Shown: positions 56,301 through 64,000 of the stretch, one piece after another
Layout of the letters: each line of letters opens with the position of its first letter
How positions within the stretch are numbered: position 1 is the first letter of the stretch
Assembly: GCA_905178155.1 (NCBI GenBank)
Contig: CAJINV010000005.1
Coordinates: forward strand, 1,452,438 to 1,516,437
DNA from: Amoebophrya sp. A120
Lineage: Eukaryota > Sar > Dinophyceae > Syndiniales > Amoebophryaceae
DNA length: 64,000 nucleotides
Reading direction: 5' to 3'
Made by a program: the position numbers and the translations under genes
Notes under the pieces: model-generated
Told to the model about the DNA's origin: nothing
What the model saw: only the letters and a program-made list of their open reading frames with translations
Databases searched by the model: none

Positions 56301-58537
56301 TTGTACAGAGCCCGGGCTAATGCCAGTCTCGTTTTCTGGCCGCCGGAAAGAGTGATGCCTCTCTCCCCGACTTCCGTCTGGTCGCCTTCTGGAAATTGCT
56401 GGAAGTCTTCCTCGAGGCAGGAGAGCTTCACGACGAGGTCGTACCAGGTTTCGTCGAAATCCGAGGTAAAAAGGATGTTGTCGCGGACCGACATGTGCTG
56501 TACGAAGGCAGACTGCGAACAGTACCCGATGCCCTTGGTGTTGCCGAGTTTGAGTTTTTCTCGCAGGAGGACGGACGGTCGTGGGGTGGGAGAACTTCTC
56601 GTGGGAGGTCTATTTTCTGCGCCATCCCGCTCCGAAGCAGCAATCGCCTTTTCGACGTCTTGCGTTCTCGCTGATTCGGCGCAACTTCGCATCTCCCCGA
56701 GCAACGCGCTGAGTAACGCAGTCTTCCCCGCGCCAACCGGGCCGACGATAACGGTTAGGGATCCGGGTTGCAAATCGAAGCAGAAGCTCAGCTTGAAATC
56801 TTCTTTTTCGGACAGGTCGGACTTGTTGCCAGTGGCAACGCTCGCGGTAGGAGAGGGCGGTTGCTTTGCAGCCAGCGTGTCCTGCTTTGATTTTTGTCCA
56901 GGTGGTGTTCCCGCTGGCTGTGTTTGCTTAGTCTTGCCATTCGGGAGGCTTTTCTGGTGCCATTGACATTCGTCTTCGAGGTGTATGAGCTTCGGACTAT
57001 CTTCACCAACGTCCCCTGCTGCGAGGTCTTCTTTGACACTCTCTTTCGTGTCCGCAACCACTTCGGATTTTTCGGCTTCCTCCCTTGTTTCTCTAGTACC
57101 AGGCAACAAGCACAGACTATGCGCCAGCCTCTCCCGCGACAAAAATTCGTCGAACCTCTTCACACTCGCCAACACCTGCGTCGCCAGGTTCAAAACCAAG
57201 GGAAACGTCACAAACGGCGGCCTGATCACCGCCAACATCGCGACGACCGGAAACGCGTCCGAGGCGGTTAAAGTCACGTCCGAGTAGGCGGCGTAAACAA
57301 GGAAAATCACCACCGAAGCTAGCGTCGGGATCGTGATCGCCAGCGGGCCAGTAATCCCCTTGTAAATGGCGAACTGCAATAATTTGTCCAACTCGTTCTC
57401 TCTTTTCTTCTCCACTTCTAGCAGCATCGGCACCTCCCAGGCGCCGGATTTGACGACTTTGATTCCTTCGACCACCTGGTTCATGTACTGCACCCGGTCG
57501 TCCGCGGCTTTCATCTTTTCAACGGACAGCTTGGTCATCTTTTTCGCGATTTTCCTCGTGATGGGAATCGTGATGACCATCAACGCCAACCCCGCGAACA
57601 CCGCCGGTCCGATCAACACGTAGATGTAGACGATGCCCGCCGCTATCACAAACGGCGCGGAGAAGAACCGGGGCAGGAGCAACGCGAACTCGATAAAGCG
57701 CTGGCAGTCCTGGGCGACCAAATTCAAGTCCTTCGCGGGGTTGGCGGCGTGGGCGGCCAGCTCCAGGCACGTGACGTCGTACACGAGAATGGAGAGAACC
57801 GCGCGGATGGACAACCCGATCTGCGTCATACTGTACTCCGCCCAGGTGCTGCACGGAACGGCGAAAAAGGTGGACAAGATCATGGCGTAAGCGTAGTACC
57901 TTGGAGACAGTTGTGAGAAGGTAGCTTTGGAGGAGGACTGGCAAAAGAGCAGTCCACCTCAAACGCAAGTTGTAAATGGAAATGCGAAGCAGGTAACGAA
58001 GTTGTCGAGCTTTTTTGTTCTAGAATTTTTTCGAACGTGGACGTCGAGCATGACAGAGTCCGAAAGAACGGCATAGTTGTACCAAGTGCAAGACCCACCC
58101 GCACCGTCCTCCGCAGCGCAGTCAAGAAAGTTCTCATCCCGAAACGCGTTTTTCTTCCCCGCGAGTTCCCTTAATAAGCCCTGCAGAAACAACGGCCCGA
58201 GAAAGGTGGGAAGCACGAAGCCAAACAAATAGATCACCTGTGCCGCAATGCATTTTGTTCCGTACATCTGCCAAAGCACCTTGCGGACAGATTTCTTCCG
58301 CTCAAACAGCCTGCGGAAGGTCTTGTACTCCTTTCGATACGTTGGAGCGGTTGGGAGGTCTTTCAGCTCCAGTGGATGCTGCTTTCCCGCTTGAAGGACT
58401 TTGAACATGGCGAAGAGAGACGGGATCTTGCTGCCGGCGTGGCCGCCGGGAGGGAGGTCTGCTTGAGCAGATGAAGCAGACATCGTGGCAACGGGAGCGG
58501 CCAGTCGTGCTTTGTCGTCTGTGCAGGTAGATGCCAT
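53307..58537 (-). CDS. ABCC/MRP-type ABC transporter, full length
   Basis: Join of 58537..58083, 57899..54914 and 54776..53307 (1636 residues). Introns of 183 and 137 nt have GTA...AG borders. Layout is TMD1-NBD1-TMD2-NBD2, as in multidrug-resistance-associated proteins that export organic anions or conjugates using ATP. TMD1 begins in exon 1 (IYLFGFVLPTFLGPLFLQGL). NBD1: Walker A GPVGAGKTALL near residue 536, signature LSGGQKTRLALARAL, Walker B VLLLDDVFSAWD, where Asp replaces the usual catalytic Glu as in ABCC proteins. NBD2: Walker A GRTGSGKSSLF near 1339, signature region WSMGERQLICLARAI, Walker B ILLLDEATSVVD with the Glu present, then AHRIETI. So NBD2 is the likely hydrolytic site. Long acidic and Ser-rich inserts lie before NBD1 and between NBD1 and TMD2. 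No extra N-terminal TMD0 is seen. Substrate unknown. Confidence 0.92.
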
Positions 58538-61329
58538 GTTCACGCGGGTGTGTTGGAAAACTATTCGGAAACCGGTGGCGCAACGCCTGATACAGGGCAG
58601 TCGACGCGCGTGGGCATGCCGTGCCAGGCGTCTCTGGTATTGCAGAAGCAACCGCACGCCAGTGGGTGGCGTACTGGTGGCCTAGTCATCTTTTTATTTC
58701 GCTACAGCTTCGAGTCCAGTGGCAGTGCGAAGCAAATAACGGGGCTGAAGTTGATGCGCACAAACACCAAACAACGGAAAACAAACTGAAAGGGCCACAA
58801 ATTAATATATCGAAGCGAACACATCACCTGACAACCCAGCTGCGTCGCTCCCACTGATAGAAGAGCAAGAGGGCGCCCATCAAACCACGACGAGGCTGCA
58901 GCAACAGTCTTGCCTCACGCCAAAACAACCTCGCAAAGCATGTGGGGCCTCCGGACTAAACGGAGGCTAAACCAACAACAACAGGGAGGCTTGCTCGCCA
59001 ATAGAAGCCGCCAACCAAAGCTGGGGGCGATCCCACACCCCGCAGGGCAGCTGTGGGAGCGCGGCGCGCCAACGAACGAACATAGCTACTACGCGGCCCG
59101 CCCAATTCTCTCTGCGCCAGGTAGCTCAGTGCGAGCGGGCGAGGCGCGAGGCCGGGGGCGACCAAGTTGCGCCCATCCTTCAGGCCACCAAGCCACGCAA
59201 CAATGACGCGGCCCATTTTTGGAGCTGGGGCGGCGCGCGTACTTACAGGACCGAGAGACCAGGCGGCCGGGCGCCGCGTTCCCGGCAAAAAAGCAGGGCC
59301 GAAACAAAGGAGCGCGGGCGCGGCGCCATGCATTGCGGGCAGGGGAATCAGCGACACGCCCGAGAGCCCCGCCCCCGGGCTGCCCGCGACGACCACAGCC
59401 GGGCCCCCCGGCCTCAAAAAAAAACCCGCGGCCGGCCGGGCGGGCGTGCGACCCTGCCCCTTTGGGGCGAGCGAGGACCGCTGGCGGAGGCATATAGGGG
59501 GCCGCCCTCTGGGGCGGCGAACGTCGGAGGCTAATGCGCCGGCCTGCCACTGCCCTGTCGCGACTTCGTATCAGCGGCAGGATCTACGCCCCGCGAAATT
59601 GGGCCAGCGGCCCGCCGCGCCTTGCCAGCGAATGTCGACCCGCCGCCGCCGCGGCTTTTTGCCGGGCCCAAAACGGGCGCGCTAGCTTTCTGGCGCCACG
59701 GCGCCCGGCGGCCCCTCCACGCTCCGAAGAAAAAGGCCCGCCGGCCCTCCGACCTAGCTAGCCAAGATCCTGCGGCCAAGCTCTCCGCCCGGGCTTATTT
59801 ATTTTCACACACCAAAAGAAACGGCGGGCCGCTTGCTTCGTTCCGCCTGGGGTCGCGGCCCCTGCGTGCTTAACGGAATTACCCCCGCAAAGGTGTCGCG
59901 CAACGAACTGGCGGGGCCCGGCTACCAGAGAAAGGGGCGCCGCCCTCGGCAAAATGCCGCGCCAAGACGGGAAGCCGCTCAACCTCTTGGCGCGTTTTGC
60001 CGTGGTTATGTTTGGCCGCGTAGGGTTGAAGGCCGTGAGGTCCTCCCAAGAATCCGGCCCCGGCAAATAAAGCGGCGACCCCAGCGCCGGGCGCCCGAAC
60101 ATACAAAACGACGGGCCGGCGAAGTTTCTAAGCAAGCCCCAAAAGCTGCGGCGCTTACCTTTTGTGTTATAGATCACTTCGAAACACGGGCCGCCATCCG
60201 CAGTCAGGATCTTCACGGCAGCGCAGAGGAAATCCCTGCCGCCCCATTCTGGGTCACTACTGCGCGCGCGCCCCCCCGTGCCCAAATCCATGAGGAAACA
60301 CCTGGGCCCCGGTGCCAAGGAGCCAACAAACACCCCGGGCGTGAAGGGGCAGGCCGCTGGCTGCCTAATGCCCGCCCCTGCTTGCGGGCCTAAATCAAAC
60401 AACCCGCCCCGGCCCGTGCCGCAGGCTGTGCCTCGATTCGCGCCACTCCGGCTCCGGAAACATTTCCCCAAGCGGCCACCGACCGGCCGCCACCACCAAG
60501 CGGCGGCAATATAGGAGGGCCACCCCGCCGCGGAGCAAGAAGGGGCGCCGGTCTACGCTTGTCCGTGGGCCTGCGGCTTGGCGAGTAGCGCAATCGCCGC
60601 GCGGTATTAGGCGCGGGCCCAAGGTTTCAGCGCTGGGCCTTGTGCGCGTTTTGTCAGAAGGACAGAGCCCTCGCCGCCTGCATTGGTTTCGCTGATGGAC
60701 ATTGGTTCTGGTTCTGCTCTGCAGCCCGCTGAAGAGCAACAGCGAATACGAAAGGAACACAGCAGCACTACAACACGAAGCTTCAGCCACACTGCGCGGG
60801 AGGTTACGCAATGATGAGCCGCTTGCCGCGGGAACTCTGCGGCAGCGCAGCAACGTAATCATGATACCCGGACCTTGTCGCGGCTCATGCCAGTTTCATC
60901 TTTAGAGATTGATCACACAGAGGCACGACTTTAGATAAGGATTCAGTCTGGTGCTCACTGCTGGAGGTATGCTTTAGCTTGAGCCTAAGCAACTAGTGTC
61001 AGAGATGATTTCGAGTTATTCGGTGGATACTGTGTGCTCGATTTTGTTTTCCCTCTCCAGTCTCCGCAGGACATTATAAGTAGCAGGCTGACGCCGGCGC
61101 TGCTGCAATCAGCATCTTTATCTTTTTGTTCATGAGCCAGAGCGCTGATCTTTGCTCTTGGAATTTACAAAAACCAAATACGTCGGTCGTCGAGCTAACG
61201 AAGTGCATTTTGCGTTGCTGTAATATGTTTGTACTCTGACTCTGTTGCTGATTCTAAGTGAAACATTCTACAGGAAGGCCGGTCTCGTAAAAGATCAGAG
61301 CCACATCATTTCTTCGTCATCGTCTACTA
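58538..61329. other. 2.8-kb spacer with GC-rich island (about 58.9-60.9 kb)
   Basis: GC-rich, about 2 kb, with composition-driven ORFs (for example 59167-59685 plus and 59758-60471 minus) and no recognisable domain. The 400 bp next to the 539-residue gene are AT-rich and appear empty. Confidence 0.55.
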
Positions 61330-63085
61330 CTAATCTGTCCTCTTGCACAAGTTCAAGTAATTAACCTTTGCATTTTCAAAATCCACGTTCGTCAACCCGC
61401 CACACGTATTTCCGATTTCCGTCGCTTCCTGCCAACTCGTCATGCCGGTTTCCGGATCCAGGATCGGAATCGTGGTGCCCTCGGTCTTGTCCGGGCCCCG
61501 AATCAGCTCGATAAACGTGCTTTGCATTTTCTGGCAGTCGGCGAACATCTGTTGCAGCCGGGAGAAGTATCTGTTTACGTCCTTGTCCTGCAATCCCTGG
61601 CACATGTCGTTGTAATCCTGTGCAACGGACATTTTCGAAAGTCTCGGCTGCTCCTTCTTCAGCAGATCGTCAAACACCTTCGCGTTCCGCGCGTAGGCCT
61701 GCAGCCACTTGTACTTCGGCAGGCTGAGCGTGACCTCGGGGTACAGGTAGTCTAATCTGCCGCTTTTGTTCAGGTTCGCGGTCTTCTCCTCTTCGGTTTC
61801 GTCGGCGTTGTCCGGTAGCGTGTCTGCGATCGGCGGCAGCGGCATCGGGTGGTGAAGGATGACGTTGATCCCCTGGCTCTGGGAGCCGCTCCCGACCATC
61901 TCCGGGTCAGTGAAGTAGTTCTTCACGTCCGCGACGAACTGCATCCCGCCCAGGTTGTGCTTCCCGTTGTCCCGCGGCGCGGGGGCTTTGGCGGAAAAGG
62001 CAGAGGGGCCGATCACTTGGCGGGACCCTGAAGTGTGAGGGTAGCAGCTCGTGGATGCTGCATCTCAAAAATTTCCGTTCTTCATTTTCTATTCGAGGAT
62101 TTTTCGAGCCACAATTCCAACAAATGGTTGCACACAAAAACATTAGTTGTTCAAAATCAATACCCAAAACCAGCTCCTTTTCCGGCACCAGTGCGCATTT
62201 CGGTGGATCGCCCTCTTTGTCCGGTTTACAGGCGTTCCAGTCGATAATGTGATCTTGCCAGGAGTAGCACGCGTCGCACGGGATTGCGTCTTTCCCCGGG
62301 AAGGTCTTCGGTTCGCACAGGATCGGTAGCTTTGCCTGCCTGCTTGCGGTGCTCGCATACTTCGAACGGATGGACATCTGCACGCCGGCGTACGGGCACC
62401 CGACCTCAAACCACGTATCTATCCCTCCCCCGCCGGCGGCGAAACTTGGATCGGAAGAGAGAGCTGCGACCCTATCCGGCTTTCCCCAGAAGCTCCAGTA
62501 GCTGTCCGTGATCGCGCGCTCAGCGTTTTCCCCGGTGTGGTGCGCCCCAAAATGTTTGACGGAAGAGACACAAACCAGATTCCCTGGCTTCGTGTACGCC
62601 TGCGCGGGAGGCGGTGGCGGTTCGGCTTTGTCTGGAGGTGGGGGAGCAGGAGCACCAGCGGGAGGTGCATTTTCTTGTTGTCCTGCGGCTGGTGCCGCGG
62701 CCTGTTGTTCAGCAGGGTTCGTCTCTGGCGTCTGCTCAGGAGTTTGTTCTGGCGGAGGAGTGGTGGCAGCTTCTTTTGCAGCCCCTTCCCCATCACCTCC
62801 TTCACTCTGTTGGTGCTCGTTGTGCTCCTCCGCTGCATGATCCGCCTCCTCCTGCTCGTCTTCCTCCTCTTCCGGTGCGACGGGACTCACTAGCTCGGAC
62901 AGTTCGTCGGTGTTTTTCACTTTCTTCGGCCACGAGTGCAGCTCGTCGGAGGAAATGGCGAATTTTCGGGGACCGCCCGATTTGTCCGTTGCCGGCTCGT
63001 CCAAATCTAGTTTCTCCCAGTCCGGCTCCTGCTCGGGTTTCCGCAGAAGCCCGAAACAGGTGGTTACGTCGAAATGGAATTTCAT
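61330..63085 (-). CDS. Unrecognised 539-residue Cys-containing protein
   Basis: Join of 63085..62164 and 62027..61330 (136-nt intron, TTGG|GTATTG...TTCAG|GGTCC). The N-terminus begins MKFHFDVTTCFGLL with no obvious signal peptide. A Glu/Gln/Pro/Ala-rich disordered stretch at about 70-165 is followed by a compact, Cys-containing region (VCVSSVKHFG, YWSFWGKPDRV, EVGCPYAGVQMS, CDACYSWQDH, WNACKPDKEG, PKCALVPEKEL). Exon 2 continues with MQFVADVKNYF, YLYPEVTLSLPKY and a C-terminus with Cys pairs (NTCGGLTN, LNLCKR). No family is recognised. YLYPEVTLSLPKY loosely resembles a segment of the 1377-residue protein (VYPKPPITLKLPEL), so the two could be distant relatives; this is weak. Its 5' side faces a GC-rich island. 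Confidence 0.7.
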
Positions 63086-64000
63086 AATTGTGTGGTGCGC
63101 GCCCGCGCCGCCCGGAGGGGTGTATCTATTACTACGGTATCTTCTACTTCAAAAGTAATCACGCCCTCGACGTTTGTTATACACAAGTATCGCTACACGA
63201 CTTGCGCCCCTCCAGAAAGTGAATGTACGATAATTCAAGTTTTGGACATCGACGCTGCTTCATTCGCTTGTAACAACCAATGCTTCACTCGCTTGCAACA
63301 GCCAGTAGCTTGTACCAAAATGGTCACGAAGATGGGCCGCGAATACTCAATGTAAACGACGGCGGATCACAACTCGTCTCCGGCTCTCTCTCTCTCTCTC
63401 TCTCGCAAAATCAGAGACACACTCACAAGTTCGCGTTCGCGACGCGTCTCTTTTCTCATCAAAATAGAAAGGCGGATCTGATCACTGACGCAGCTGCTCT
63501 TTCTCCTGATTAGTAGAAAGGTGGATCTGCGCGACTCTCATGCAGAGATCACAATCCAGAGGAACTTAATTCAATCGAAAGCATCATCTTTGTTTACTAG
63601 GAAGGAAGCACAACAGGCCTCAACATTTGGGTTTACTCTAGGACGAAGGATTAGAAAACCAGACAGCAAACCCACATGGGCTCCGTTGTCATAGGTGCAA
63701 CCAGGAGCACCTCGTCGGCCGACGAAGTCTGAAAGCTGGCGGCGGCGGGAATGTGGCAGACTGCTGCCGCCATCACTAAACCCAGGCGCCACACACGCAG
63801 GGGCTCAACTGGCCATCGATACAAAACACAATCAGGCTCAGGGCCCCAAAATGTTCCTGCGCCCGCGCATACTGAGGAAGGCCTAGTTCTCCCAATGGTT
63901 GGCCCTGCCTCCTGTCTGAACCAACGAAGACGGCCAATAATGGCCCCCCCGGCCCCGTCTCTGCTGGGGGCTTGCCCTCCCTCGCGAAACAGGGCCGGCG
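63086..64000. other. Right-end spacer with start of another GC-rich island
   Basis: AT-rich until about 63690, then GC-rich to the window edge. No gene recognised; short ORFs at 63571-63792 (-) and 63695-63886 (+) are not convincing. Confidence 0.5.
63384..63404 (+). repeat. CT microsatellite
   Basis: Twenty-one bases of uninterrupted CT dinucleotide upstream of the 539-residue gene; on the gene strand it is a GA tract. Confidence 0.9.

Noticed and set aside
59758-60471. 237-codon minus-strand ORF in the 59-61 kb island
   Set aside because: Same reasoning as the other island ORFs.
1-64000. tRNA, rRNA and snRNA genes, CRISPR arrays
   Set aside because: No clover-leaf box A/B pairing, conserved rRNA stretch or regularly spaced repeats were recognised by eye in the spacers; a covariance-model scan could still find one.

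Overview
The window looks like nuclear DNA of an alveolate protist, most probably of the dinoflagellate lineage. Twelve protein genes can be built and all twelve lie on the minus strand, head to tail, across 64 kb. Most are multi-exon. The 14 canonical introns I can place all begin GTA, and 13 of the 14 downstream exons begin with G. In addition, five introns are bounded by terminal inverted repeats and target-site duplications, which is the signature of introner elements (transposon-like introns). Invasive intronic elements and non-canonical introns are known from the parasitic dinoflagellate Amoebophrya, so a Syndiniales/Amoebophrya-like source is my best guess. It is an inference from architecture, not from a sequence search.

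Layout from left to right; transcription runs right to left. (1) 1-1271: partial PI-specific phospholipase C X-domain gene running off the left edge. (2) 2.2-19.1 kb: a tandem family of four RING + TRAF-type zinc finger + MATH-like proteins (copies A-D), probably membrane-linked E3 ubiquitin ligases, with a Jjj1/DNAJC21-like zinc-finger gene between C and D. Copy B is interrupted by a 3-kb GC-rich element that behaves as an intron. (3) 21-24 kb: a 974-residue low-complexity protein with a Cys-rich segment and a C-terminal hydrophobic anchor. (4) 24.7-27.1 kb: a type I DnaJ (Hsp40). (5) 27.6-30.3 kb: a fusion of a SpoU/TrmH-type RNA methyltransferase with a TrhO-type rhodanese (tRNA uridine hydroxylase). 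(6) 31.1-35.8 kb: an unrecognised 1377-residue protein assembled across two introners. (7) 38.2-50.9 kb: a 3904-residue EF-hand + leucine-rich-repeat protein assembled from six exons, two junctions being introners. (8) 53.3-58.5 kb: a full-length ABCC/MRP-type ABC transporter. (9) 61.3-63.1 kb: an unrecognised Cys-containing 539-residue protein.

From 36 kb onward the spacers contain GC-rich islands of 1.4-2 kb (about 36.2-37.6, 51.2-52.8, 58.9-60.9 and 63.7 kb to the end). They have long overlapping ORFs in many frames but no recognisable protein. The interior of the 3-kb introner in copy B has the same composition, so the islands may be related or decayed mobile DNA.

The most interesting system is the introner set. 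The four small elements have TAT...ATA termini, 5-bp duplications and a shared core motif (GCATGACA/TGTCATGC). In all five cases the reading frame is restored when the element plus one duplication is removed exactly. In the small elements this exact excision does not give standard GT-AG borders.
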